From Trematomus loennbergii (Eukaryota; Chordata; Actinopteri; Perciformes; Nototheniidae): a stretch of DNA of 64,000 nt. Location of the stretch: assembly GCA_012861695.1 (NCBI GenBank), contig JAAOOA010000060.1:4983683-5047682 (forward strand). Reading direction: 5' to 3'. Of the stretch, positions 44,271 through 55,600 are shown in pieces (the first letter of the stretch is position 1; the number at the start of each line of letters is the position of its first letter). The translations under genes and the position numbers were made by a program. The notes under the pieces are model-generated. The model saw only the letters and a list, made by a program, of their open reading frames with translations, made no database searches and was not told the origin of the DNA.

Positions 44271-45343
44271 AATGCCACCAGCAAAGAGAGGTCCTCGATT
44301 CAGTGTGCAGGATGTGATTGCTGCCATCCAAAACGGAGAAAGTGGGTGAGAACTGGAATCTCAGGAATGATCTGTGACTTTGATGTGTACCAAGGCAGTG
44401 TCAATGGGATACGAGCCAAGTCTGAACTTGGATTGTCAGGTGATGTTGTGATGAAGCTTGCCTCCACGCTTCCAGAAGGTCAGAACTACAAGATCTACGC
44501 AGACAACTACTTCACCTGTGTCCCATTGGTAGTGAAGCTCCTTGATCGTGGGATTCATTATGTGGGAACAGCCAGGCAGGTGCGCTTACCCAACTGTAAC
44601 CTTGAAGAGGAGAAGAGCTTGAAGAAAAAAGGGAGAGGAAGCTTTGACATCCGAGTGGAGGCCAACCACAACATCTGTGCTGTCAAATGGTATGACAGCA
44701 GAGCGGTCACACTTGTGTCATCCTTTGCTGGACCAGACCCATGAAGTCCCGACGCTGATACGTGTACATCTTCTGGCACACCATCATCCTTGCTGTGATC
44801 AAGGCCTGCAAAGCTCTAAAGATGCCAAAGCAGGAGATCCTGACCAGGAGACAGTTTCAGGCAGATCTAGCATCCTCTCTCATCCTGGTAAGAATGCATT
44901 TCTGCTATTTGCTGTTTGTAATGTTTTTTTATATTTCACTGTAATATTTTGGACTTGTATCCTAATGTATTTTTGACATGTATCTTGATTGATTCTGTTC
45001 TAATCAGGTGAACACAACTCCTCTGAAAACACCAAAGAGAGGACGACCATCTTCAGGCAACGGGAGCCCAGCACCGACGGTGACATCAAGGAGCCCGTTG
45101 AATGCTCAGAAGAGACCATCCTCTGGTGATGGGAGTCCACCAAACGGGGCCCCATCCAAGAGATCACAACCTCCACTGGATGTACGCATGGACCTAATGG
45201 AACATTTTCCAGTGAAGACAAAGAGAGGACGATGCAGACACTGCAGTAAAGGGTACACAAACACACAATGCACCAAGTGTGACGTCCGTCTCTGCTTTTC
45301 TGACGATAGGAACTGTTTTTGGGACTACCATATTCATATTTAA
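44271..45343 (+). pseudogene. piggyBac-like transposase (PGBD-type), internally deleted
   Basis: Starts MPPAKRGPRFS at 44271. Core motifs in 44346-44744: MICDFDVYQG, KIYADNYFTCVPLV with catalytic Asp, and VKWYDSRAVTLVSSF. An internal deletion removes the GVDxxD region and joins GPDP directly to MKSRR, after which TGA replaces the usual Trp before YIFWHTIILAV. After an intron-like gap (44888-45007) the C-terminal Cys-rich domain follows, with RCRHCSKGY and CTKCDVRLC. The N-terminal part between FSVQDV and MICDF is also missing. Non-functional. Confidence 0.85.
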
Positions 45344-46104
45344 TAAATGACTATTCATAACAAATATGACTGATGTGTGATTATTATTCATGCTATATAC
45401 TGATATAGGGCTAAGTAAGCAATCAATCCTGCAAATCAACCCTTAGTTGTTCAATATATTTATTCAGACAATGTGAGTGTGATACAGGAATTCTAAGCCC
45501 AACGTTGCAATATTACAACATTTCCCTAAAAACGTACCAAAATGTAAAAACTCTTTCATTTCTGCTCCAGAGGCTCCCTACAACAACATCTGAAAGGTCA
45601 AAAAAAAATGTCTAATGTTTTTCTATATTTGGGCTTTACAGGGATAACATTGGAAATACTCAAGTAAATTACAAGTATTGCCAAATTGTACTTAAGTTCA
45701 GTACTTGAGTAAATGTATGCAGTTACTTTACTATACTAATCCAATCTCAGAGGGAGATATTTTTCTTTTTACTCAACTACATTTGCTGTATGTGAAAACA
45801 AGGTTTTTCAAAACTTGATGATAAACTGAAGGATAAAGTGTTTCTTATGTGTGTAGACATTAGAGTGGTGCTGTTGCGAACCTGAGAGTTAGTGTCGCAA
45901 GGGCTCCAGTGACCAAAAGCAATGGGACTTTTCCATTGGATTTCGGTACATTTCAAAAGATAAGCGCAAACACACACTTAACACGTTTTGTTCAGCAGGA
46001 TAACCTCGACATATTACCGCAACTGATTTTGAAAGCATAAATGCAACTGGCATAAAATAAAAAACTAACCTGACGCCATAAACAAGTATGGCTGCGATCA
46101 CATG

Positions 46105-46791
46105 CTATTTTTAGGCATATATTATGGGTCTCAGATATACAAATATATAAAAAACATGTCTATGATGTGTTTTGCTCAAAATACCAAACACAGATCATGC
46201 ATTCTAGCATGCCTCATATCCCTCCTTTTCACTTCCTGTTTCAAAAGTGCAGATTTTATGTATAAAGCTTTTTATTTTTTTTAATTGCTAAAAAAGAGGG
46301 GCGGAGCTTATGCCTGCTCATGCAGGAGATTCGACCGGCAGATACTGCGGTGATGAAACGCCATATCATGGATTATCAAGGATTATTTCTGAAACAGTAT
46401 GGAGCTCAAAGGCTTTCTCTCTTGCCTGTTATACCACAAGGTGAGTTCCTTTTTATTTCCTGCTTCTTCACACACATGCTCTCTCCAGTACAGGTTAGCT
46501 CTGAGTGTTAGCGATGCTAATGTAAACACCGACCATATTACGTCCAAAACAGTCGGGCATTGTTTCTGATAGCAACGTTTCTGATAGTGCTGTGGGTCCG
46601 CATTGCCGATATGACGTCAAATCGCCGCAAATCTGGATCAGCTCCGTTGTACCCCCGTTTTTAGAGATTTGGGTACGGAGGAAAAGAGAGAGGGTTTTAT
46701 TTCTGACGCTGCCTGAGTTCCCTGACACACCTGACACACATATTTATGTATAAAAGACACCAAAAAGTGCATTTTGCATGATAGGTCCCCT
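46105..46791. mobile_element. TTAA-type MITE, second copy
   Basis: The right end GCATGATAGGTCCCCT is followed by TTAA (46792-46795). The interior matches the reverse complement of 23911-24404 in its outer parts. The left end is not clear and lies near 46105. A different middle (about 46310-46500) replaces that of the 24-kb copy. Confidence 0.65.
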
Positions 46792-46846
46792 TTAAGTATT
46801 TTTGCCTGGGTGCCAATTCCACGGATATTCCACGTTACAATTTTAA

Positions 46847-47060
46847 AGGAAACCTATCATGCTATATTTAAATGATATATTGTAGGGCCATACCTATATA
46901 AGGTATATTTATACGTTTCTGTTTTCAAAATACCAAACAGATCATGCATTTTAGCCATGCCTCATTTCGCTCTATGTGCTGTTTGCTGTCTACGGGTCTG
47001 ATTCTGCTGACCACGCCCCCTGCAGGAGAGGTGAGCCGTGCTCTGATCAGCTGCTGGGCA
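46847..47060. mobile_element. TTAA-type MITE, third copy, truncated
   Basis: TTAA at 46843-46846, then AGGAAACCTATCATGC. Matches the complement of 24245-24404 but breaks off where DIRS-like sequence begins. Confidence 0.7.
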
Positions 47061-47069
47061 TTAAATAGG

Positions 47070-48601
47070 CAGTTAACTCCGCGAAGATGAAGCTCCCCAC
47101 CCGGGTGCTCTGCTGTTGCGGAGCCTGCCTCGGTCGGGCAGCCCTTCCCCTGACTGCCGGTATGCCGGTGCCACGGGGTGGGCCGTAGAGGTGGAGGGCG
47201 CCGCAGCTACGGGACCCCCGTGCCGGCGCCTCTCCCTCCGCTTCACTGTCGCACTACGCTCCCTCCCCTGCATGGCAACGCGAGGGGGGCACGTAGCGGG
47301 GCCTGAGGAGGAGCCAGCGATAGCATGCGGCTAAGCTGGACTCTCTCCTCCTCTAGGCGGCTGAAGCGCTGGGTGACCGAGGAGACCGACCCAAAGAGCC
47401 CCTCCGTGGACACGGGGGCTCCGAGGAGATCTTCTCGGTCCTTCTTAGATAGGGCCGTGAGCCCTAGCCACACGTGACGAGACGCCACTGTGGCCAGGGA
47501 AATCATCCGCCCTGCTGCGGTGGCCACGCCATAAATCAGATTACTCATCTGACTAACAGCGTGGTCCGAATAATCGCTCTCGTCCTGAGACGGGAGGGCG
47601 GGGGCGTCTGCCTGAGGGGTGATCAGGAAGACGCCAACACGCCAAGATTATCGCCCGCAGCCGCCATCTGCGTACCGAGCTTGAACAATTTATCCAGATA
47701 TTCCAGGTGTCTCTGTCCTGGGGCAGCGGGGGCAGAGGACGTTTACCCTCCGCCCAACCAGCCGCGGAAGCAGATCATCGAGGGGGGGGGGCACACCTGG
47801 ACATGTCCTGTCCGAGCGATCCACCACCTTAACGATACCCGCCATGGCGGCTATCGGGCCTTCGTTTTAAATGGCTGCTGCCATGTCGCCTCCACACACC
47901 GCCATACCTCTGGCAGCTGGGGCGAAACGAAGGTCGGCTGCGCCGGACGCACCGGGCCGTAAATCTCAGGCGGTTTACAGGCCTCGGTGGCAGCGGTGGG
48001 GGGAGCGGTAAGCCTACACGCTCCGCCGCCAGAGTCATCACCGCCGGGAAATCGATCCACGCAGACCTGAGAGTTGGACCTCCGGTCAGCGAGGCGTCCT
48101 CCTCGTCCCCCATCGGAAGAACCGGGACGACGTCACCTCGCTCCCCGAATCGCCTACGTCCACGACGTCGAGCTCCAGATCCACCGACTCCTCCTGCGGG
48201 GTAGCCCTCGCCAGGAAGTGCTGCCCACGATGCTCTCGTGTGAGCCGCGGGATCATCTGGCAGTCTGGGCATGTCAGCGTCGGGCCCATATTACCCACCG
48301 CGTGGTCAGGCCCCAAGGACGTGAAGCAGAAGGGTAATTAGATTCGGGCATTTCGGGCAGGTCCTACACTTTACTCTCTCTTTCTCAATCGTCTCGAAGC
48401 TCGTGGAATCACTTCCGCTGCTGAGAGAAAAAGGATGATAGTCAGGAGGCGAGGCCTCCTTTTATACGGTGTGATGCGCGCGCATTCAGGTAGGCCCGCC
48501 CTGGGCCAGCTACGTCTATAGAAGTCTCAGTGGGAGAATGCACGCGGATAAGGTAGTACCCATAGAGTCCAGTAGAGGGCGGAGCCTGTGAGAGATATAA
48601 C
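47070..48601 (-). mobile_element. DIRS-type element, gag end only
   Basis: The right terminus (about 48440-48601) matches the terminus of the element at 15.6-20.1 kb: GCGCGCATTCAGGTAGGC, then GTACCCATAGAGTCCAGTAG and GGCGGAGCCTGTGAG. Minus-strand frames 47829-48272 and 47243-47548 (MSNLIYGVATAAGRMIS, SSVTQRFSRLEEERVQL) look like the gag-like ORF. No RT or recombinase here; truncated on the left. Confidence 0.75.
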
Positions 48602-48735
48602 TGTCCCTGAGTCTGGTGGTTTTAGTCCTGATGCTGCAGTACTGCCTGCCAGACGGCAGCAGACAGAACAGTTTGTGGCTGGGGTGATGGGGGTCTTTTA
48701 TAATCCTGAGGGCTTTCTTTGAGGTTAACCTGGTA
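48602..48735. repeat. Dispersed fish repeat fragment
   Basis: TGTCCCTGAGTCTGGTGGTT, CTGCCAGACGGCAGCAG and ACAGTTTGTGGCTGGGGTGA occur together in a well-known type of teleost non-LTR debris. Family not assigned. Followed by a short hAT-like MITE piece (48736-48840). Confidence 0.45.
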
Positions 48736-48840
48736 TTTTTACTCCACTACATTTATTTTAGTTACTTTACAGATTTGTATTAATGATGTGAAATATAAAC
48801 AACCCTTGAATCAGACTTTAGTTACACCTGAGTAAAATTC

Positions 48841-49314
48841 AGTGAAGGTGATTGTCAAGTGCCAACAATCAGGCAAGATATTTGATAGTTGGTGCTTGAA
48901 AAGACTAAACAAATGTATCTGCAGATCCCTATAAAGCATATTCATTACTCGTTATTTGCTAATCGTTCATTAAAAACTGTATATAATGGCTATTTTGCAC
49001 ATCCCTTTCCAGATTTCCAGATTTTCAAAGGTTTATTGACATATCATATACACAACTACGGTGTAGTTATGCAATGAACGAAAAACTTGTCTCGCAGGCT
49101 CCTCAACAGTGCATTACTAGACATCTATCAATATGTGTGTATACCTCCACCATTAAACTGTCGTATTATGCACATTTCTTATTCTATTTACATACATCTT
49201 ATAAGAGTATAATAAATATGTATACTATCGGTTAAAATAAGTGCTTCAACATAGTTAACATTGCAGGAAAGTTGATTGTCAAGTCCCAAAACAAACCATG
49301 CAAGATATTAGACT
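48841..49314. other. Non-coding stretch, nothing recognised
   Basis: AT-rich, no domain and no paired ends. Confidence 0.45.
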
Positions 49315-49318
49315 TTAA

Positions 49319-51339
49319 GCTCCCATGTCATGCTTTTCCGGTTATTACCCGTCCCCTTGTGTGTTATGAAGGTTTTTATGCATGTAAACGGTGTGCAGAG
49401 TCAAAACCCTCAAAGTACACCCTGTAGCGAGTAAAACTCTAACACAGAAAATACCTCCCCAAAACGCCTCGTTGGAGATACGTCACTGCCCATTTGATTC
49501 TTCCGGGTACCGCATGATGTCATGCGGTACCCGGAACGAAATGGACCAATCCCGAAGAGCTATGGCCACACCAGCAGCGGCGTGTTCCTCCTCCAGAGGT
49601 TCGAAGAACCGGCATTTCACAGACGAAAGCTTCCAAAACATTGCCCAGTTTGAGGCCGGATATGCACAGCTTGTTTGGACCGTTTGGAGCAGGGGAAGAT
49701 CCGGGTATACAACCTGTAAGTTTGCATTGTTATTTGTGTATTTATCAAACAAGACTGTTTAAATGTGTAAACTGTGTTGGACTGCTAAGCCATTGACACA
49801 GTGCTAACTGTGCTAACTAAGTTGCTAGAGTTTCCATATATCAACTCTAATATCAGCAGATGGCCTTGCATACATGTATCTCATAGCAGGAGAATGTCTG
49901 CATTCACACACAAAATACCTATTGACAGTATACTGCCGTGCGGTCAGTCGCGAAACGTAATTACATTATAGCTGGCGTAGCGTGTATGCAACCGATCTAA
50001 CACACGGAGCTAAGCTAGGTTTGGTCGGAAAAACATTTTTGTGATGCTACGTTGCTAGCGTTTAAATATATCAACTACAATGTCAGCAGATGGCCTTACA
50101 TGTTTGTCATGGCAGGAGAATGTCTGCAGTCACACACACGGAATACTCATACAGTATACTCCGGGTGATTTACGTACATTGTGACAGTACATACTGCATG
50201 TAGCTAACGAGGCTAGCTGTATGCTAGCGCAAAACAATGTATTCATGCAAGTTACATTGTATGGTAGCAGAATACCCGTATACGATTGCAATTATAAACA
50301 CATTATTGCTAGCCTAATATGAACCACTAGCTTTTGTTCATAGTTTTATTACACTGCATTATAGTTGCCTTTCCTCCAAGCTAACGTTCATATCGTGTTA
50401 GCTACCAAGGTAAACAAAGCTAGGTTAGCATATTAGCAGGCAAGCTGTTCATTACTACTAACGAATCTAAAACAACTAAGTTTCTCTAATATTTTGTGAT
50501 TTGCTTTTGATTTCGTCCAGCCAGATCCTGGCGGACAATCCATGACGGGGACGGGACTACTACTGAGGCCTGCACCGCACCGGCTGTGCGCAGGCAAGAT
50601 GCGAGGAGGAATGGATGATATACCGTGTATATATGTATATTTATGTTCATTTTGTACATTTCTAAAAATAAAGTTTAATGGAAATACTTAGTAGGCCTAT
50701 CCTTTCTTCCCTGAATTCATATATAGCAAACCATGATTTGATTTCTCATCAAAGTAGTTTATTACAGGTAAAAATAACTTACTCTTTGTTATGACCGGCT
50801 CGGAAAGGCAAGGAGACATACACGAGTTTACAAAACCACGGCACATTTATTGTGGTAAATGCAGAGATAGGTGGTCGAGGGGAGAGGGTCGCTCAGTTCG
50901 TCCTTCTGCAGCCGCTTTGGAGAGAGACTCCGGGCCGCTGGGATTAATAGCACCGGCTCCGTGATCGCGCTGATTACCCTCTTCAGCTCCACCCCACCGT
51001 AAGCCCTGCAACACACCTGCACAAAGGCCCTGGGGCCGTCACACTCTTCTATAACTGATGTTCCCCGAAAAAAGCGGGCGTAGCCTCTCTGGTGGTTGAC
51101 TAATCAGAACAGAGTGGCCGAGCTGACCAATCGGAGCACACTAGGCTCACAGGGAGGGGGGGGCTAGAGCTCCAACGAGTCGTTTAGTGGAGAAAGTGAA
51201 TACTGCTGAATACACATGCTTGACAGAGATGCTGTATGCGAAACCAATGTGAGTTTGGAAAATTGCACAGTATAAATCTATTTTAGTATACCTCAACAAT
51301 GTAATTATGATCAGTGGAAATGGCCATGACATGGGCCCT
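49319..51339 (+). mobile_element. Kolobok-like element, copy 4 (2021 bp)
   Basis: Ends GCTCCCATGTCATG and CATGACATGGGCCCT, with TTAA at 49315-49318 and 51340-51343. Opposite orientation to copies 1-3. The THAP remnant (HFTDESFQNIAQFEAGYAQ at about 49615-49672) has lost the LKDDAIP motif before the GTAAGT donor at about 49720. It carries a solo LTR at 50787-51043 and a degenerate form of the internal duplication of copy 3. Confidence 0.85.
50787..51043 (-). mobile_element. Solo LTR (257 bp) in Kolobok-like copy 4
   Basis: TGTTATGACC...CCGTCACA with TG/CA ends and a 5-bp duplication CTCTT (50782-50786, 51044-51048). Removing it restores ACTTACTCTTCTATAAC, the complement of copy 3 near 12926-12945. 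On the minus strand CACAATAAATGTG is a plausible polyadenylation signal. It reflects an LTR retrotransposon that recombined out. Confidence 0.85.
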
Positions 51340-51343
51340 TTAA

Positions 51344-52304
51344 GTACTTTGTCAGGCTTAATAATTATCTGTAGGTACCCCAAAGCTTTTTGCTTACATG
51401 TATTTAAAAGAAGACCTTAACTTAAAGTATTATTTAATGTTTAAATAAAGCCTAATTAGTTTGTCTGTTTTGCACATCCTCCTATTAATATCTTTGTACA
51501 TCCGGCACTAAACTGTTTTATTCTAGATATCATTTACAGTATCTTCTTGATATCTTTCTATGCTATATTTCTATCATCCCCCTATTTTGTATGTAGTCTT
51601 AATATTTAAATGTTTTCATAAAATATAACACATTCAACTAAACATGCAGAAGTTAATAAAAAACAATAATATCAAAACAAAATATGACTACTAACTTTAT
51701 TGTGAAATTACAGAACGGTAAAAGAATAGTTTCCGGTCTATTCGGAGGCCCGATCTCTGTAGATAAATAAAGAACTACGACAGATGTGTAATGTTTAATG
51801 CAGCCGAACCATTTATTACAATGCATTCATGTGATGACTTTCAAAGAGTAAAGCAAGCACTGCTGAATAAAGTATGATTTTATCTTTTACGAAACGTTTT
51901 TTTTCATATGGAATGCAGTTGGAGGTCAACCAATCGCAGAGGTTGAGGACTAATCACGGGGTTTGTCGCGCAAAGAGGAACGATAGCTGAGGATTATGGG
52001 TAGTGTAGTGTCTTCGGACATCCTAAACTCCGAATCGAAGGGGAAAAACACAAAAGCATTGTACACAATTTAAACCAATCAATGTTGTGTAATTAACAAG
52101 GATAATCTGGTGTTTGAGTTGATGAGTAGTGCAGATATCACTGTAAAATCAATCGACAGTAAGGAGAATACTTACTTCCGGGTGTAAAATCCTCCGTTAT
52201 CCAATGGGAATGGACGCTCACATTGCCTTTAACTGCCGCCGACATGGACCGATGCGGTGCTTCCCTGAGCGTCAAATACCGCCGCCGATGGGAATACATT
52301 GCAA
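51344..52304. other. Non-coding stretch, nothing recognised
   Basis: AT-rich; possible part of the Harbinger-like element to its right, but no left end was found. Confidence 0.4.
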
Positions 52305-52517
52305 TCAGTTGAAACGCGTCCGTTTATGAAGCTGAAGGAGACTCGGCGCGTCACAACTGCACGCCACAGGACCCTGACCAAGCGTCGCTATTGGACTATC
52401 AGAGAGTGAGACTGTGTTGTCCCAGCAGCTTCTACTGAAGCCTTCCGAGTAAATCGCCAGAAGCGCCGACACCTCCTCATCACTCCACCGCTCCCATATT
52501 TTCTTTTGTGTTTCCAT
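52305..52517 (-). pseudogene. Myb/SANT-like exon of a Harbinger-type element
   Basis: METQKKIWERWSDEEVSALLAIYSE resembles (in its first 25 residues) the Myb/SANT-like DNA-binding protein that accompanies Harbinger transposases. The similarity stops abruptly at GFSRS, suggesting an internal deletion. The element end GGTGTGAAAGCGCC lies at 52799-52812. No DDE nuclease seen. Confidence 0.45.
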
Positions 52518-52639
52518 AAGTTAGTCTCTCTCCGTTTGTGCGCTGGGCTAATGCTAATGCTAATAATGCTAATGCGAGCAAATAAAATGGCGGCTTCACA
52601 AAAGTTTTACGGGCCGTGGTTTGCAAGTCGCCCAGCCAA

Positions 52640-52812
52640 TCACAAATTGGAACCTTTTCCTCCCCAGGAAAGTACCACCTCTCTAGCAGGGACTGAAAAG
52701 GGGTGGAAGGTTCCCGAAAAAAGTAGTTCCAGATCTTTTTGGTGTGGACGCAAAATCCCAGGAACTATCGGAACTATTCCTGGGAAAAGTACTCCGGTGT
52801 GAAAGCGCCTAT
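52640..52812. mobile_element. Harbinger-like terminal region
   Basis: GGAACTATTCCTGGGAAAAG and the terminal GTGTGAAAGCGCC are typical of Harbinger-type MITE ends. The partner end was not found. Confidence 0.45.
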
Positions 52813-55195
52813 TGCCTGGTTCTCCGAAAACAAACACTCTTCTGCTGTGGAAACCCCACCTCTAATTGGCTAGTGCTCATTGGTCAAGGTCTCCACTGGT
52901 TTTTCTCTGCATTGTATTGTTTGTCTTGGTTTTCTATGCTCCTTCTCTGTTTATCTATTTATATGAAAAATAAGGGTATACTTTTTTTATATACTTTTAA
53001 ACAACTCTATTTCAGTCAGTAGAAGTTTTGTTCCTAGGCTGTGACCTTGATAAGAATGCATTTCTTAGCTCCATTGATAATGAAAATAAATCCGCTTTTG
53101 GGATGTTTTGCCATGCTCAGCATGCGAGTCAGGCCTCACTGCTACTGTAAAGCTAAAAGCATGCAAATAAAGTCATCACATTCCCAACACAACTCACCCT
53201 GCTATAAGAAATGATTCCTGGATCCATTTATTCTGACAGGTAGTTGGCTCAAGTCTGCTGCCTATTAACGCTGACATTTAGATACACAGTGAGGAATCTG
53301 CTGCTGAATCATGGTATAAAAACAGGTAGAGGAAAGTGATTTGAACATGCTTCACTTTTGCTTTCAAATGTTATCAGAATCAGAAACAGGTTTATTACCA
53401 CGTACGAGGAATTTGACTTGATGAGTGCCTTCAAAGTCAAGGTCACATTAATTTGATGTGAATGACTCACAAAGCACCTAATGTAATCCTCACACAAGTT
53501 GTAATTATAAAACAAAAGTAATTAGTAATGGACTAGTGCAACATAATTGTTGAATCACTTTATACCAGGCTTGTACTCTTGCATTAAGAAGCCCAGGGCT
53601 ATTTTTTCTCTCCTGTCTGTCAGTGTGTAACGGCCCCTTTCACTCTGTTGGAACTTGTCGGCTGAAGATATGAGTCAGACAAAGCTAATACATAAAGTCT
53701 CGAGGCACATGCAAAGACCCTGGCACTGCACGATACACTGTGATGTGGTGAAGAACATACAACTGATAAGTGTTTTTCTGCAGGGAGACATACAGAAAAG
53801 AGGAGGGGGGATATTTCCGAACAAATTATCTAAAGGTAAGCGATGCTAACTATGGCTCTTTATCCAGGATAGATGTGTTTGGTAAAATTACTAAAAATGC
53901 AATAGCTATAGCTGTTATCCATGGTATTATTAAGGCAAGGTATGTATATGGCACATTACAACAACACATCCATTCAAAGTGCTTTAAAAGTAAACTGTAA
54001 AAGTATTATAAGTGTATACTTGTGTGACAAAAACACATTCTAAAAAATACATTTAAATAAGTCTAAAAACATTCATTAGAAAGTCAGGAAAATCCCATTT
54101 CTGACACGATAAAATGCAATAAGGCAGGTATAAAATACAAAACTAATAGTTACAGTGCAGTTTAAAGTAATATAATAAAGTAATATAATAATATTGATTT
54201 AGTAAAAGGCAGCAACAAAACATTTGTATATGTAGTGAGAGTTGCAGCAGACCTGCAGTTACTATGGTTGTTGCTGAAAATAATAACATAAATCATAGTA
54301 ATAATAGTTGTAACTAACAGTAATAACAATAATATAGTATTAAAAGACATTGCTTGCATAAATGTAGCATGAATAATAGAAACAAAGATTGTCTGTAAAG
54401 TGTACTGTAAAAGAATGTAACTTTGACAAAATGGCTTATGTCTTTTCAGATTTAGAGCAACTTTTATACACACAATATGATGATAAAAAATCATGCAACT
54501 GGAGGAATGCAAGTGGGTTATGGGTAAAATGTTTGTAGACCGCAGTGTCAGCTGCATGATGACATACAGTTATTGCATTTGCAGCAAATATTAGATCATC
54601 TTTTCACACTACTGTCTCCTCGGTCCAGGTGGGATGTTTGTTCTACAGTTACCTGTAATGCAGTTTAGAAATAAATGTAAACTATGCTCGTAATGCAATG
54701 CAAATATTTCCTGTGAAATGTTAAATGTGGGCTGTGTGTTTTTTCCCATTCATCTACCAGATAGCTATTATTGTTTTTTCCTGCTGGTAGCTTCATGTGG
54801 GTGCAGGCTGTGTGGGTTGGTTTGTGGGTGTTATTGTACAGAATTGCTGGGGGGCTTCACCCTTTACAGCTAAATACCCAGACCCCCCCCCCCTGTTAGA
54901 TTAAGCAATTATTTTTCATAAAGACAAGTTCAGGCAAAATATTGCTTTCATAGGAAATGCGACATTTAACAAGGGAACATTCCATAGTTTATCAAAAGGC
55001 CTGTGTTTTAGCTTTATGAACTTTGTGAGTGTTTGGGTCACAACATTTAAATAAATCAATATCTGGAAAATTCCTTTTAACAGCAGTAAATAAATATTAA
55101 AAATAGGAATACACAATTTCTTACCATTTGAATGGCAAAACAATTCTTAAAACTTAAAAATAAATATTAGATCAGATTACAAACATATAGAAAGT
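52813..55195. other. Gene-poor stretch upstream of col17a1
   Basis: Contains a reverse LINE tail at 53376-53425 (ATCAGAATCAGAAACAGGTT). No exon is supported. A C9 run lies near 54884-54892. Confidence 0.5.
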
Positions 55196-55600
55196 AACCG
55201 AAAGTAAAGTAGTCATTGTGAAGAATAATATATCTGATATGTTTTATAATGATTGATCATGAAAGTGTTCTCAAAGCTGGTAAAGGTGCAGCTAGTTTGA
55301 ATGACTTTGTATACTGCAGGGTAGCTTGTGAATTTACTCCAGGTGGAACTAAAGTCTGATTTAAGAGTTGATTAGATTTCACATCATTCATCCAGATCTG
55401 TAAAGTAACTCAAGGTATTAAATAAATGTAGTGGAGTAAAAGTACATGATTTACCAATGAATTTTAGTGGAGTAACAGTACAAAGTAGCAACAAATATAA
55501 ATACTCAAGTAAAGTACAAGTAACTCAAAATTGTACTTAATTACAGTACTTGAGTAAATGTACTTACAGTAGTGACTTTACACCACTAGATGTAGTGGTA
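55196..55600. mobile_element. hAT-like MITE, uninterrupted copy
   Basis: Same sequence as the split MITE at 39.1-45.8 kb. It preserves the empty sites AAGCTGGTAAAGGTGCAGC (about 55275) and AAAGTAGCAACAAATATAAATACTC (about 55484, given here only by its ends AAAGTAGCA and AATACTC). The left end is degenerate. Confidence 0.75.

Larger units (their letters stand above)
43425..45643 (+). mobile_element. piggyBac element with broken transposase (2219 bp)
   Basis: Imperfect 14-bp ends CCCTGGAAGGCCCA and TGGGCTTTACAGGG (12 of 14 match), inside the hAT-like MITE between AAAGTAGCA and AATACTCAAG. The flanks are not a clear TTAA (GCAT and ATAA), so the site has mutated or a small deletion occurred. It carries the transposase remnant at 44271-45343 and palindromic GTTGTAATATTACAAC motifs near both ends. 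Confidence 0.8.
39069..45790. mobile_element. hAT-like MITE split by two later insertions
   Basis: Pieces at 39069-39296, 43247-43424 and 45644-45790 line up in order with the uninterrupted copy at 55196-55600. It starts near CAGAGGTGTAA and is rich in ACTCAAGTAAAAGTAC strings. Without the insertions it would be about 550 bp. Confidence 0.8.

Noticed and set aside
44888..45007. Considered the gap in the piggyBac transposase as a second transposon
   Set aside because: It starts with GTAAGA and ends in an AG after a pyrimidine-rich stretch, so an intron is the simpler reading.
46105..46791. Considered as a separate gene exon because of open frames near 46320-46511
   Set aside because: Ends match the TTAA MITE family and no splice-bounded coding is evident.
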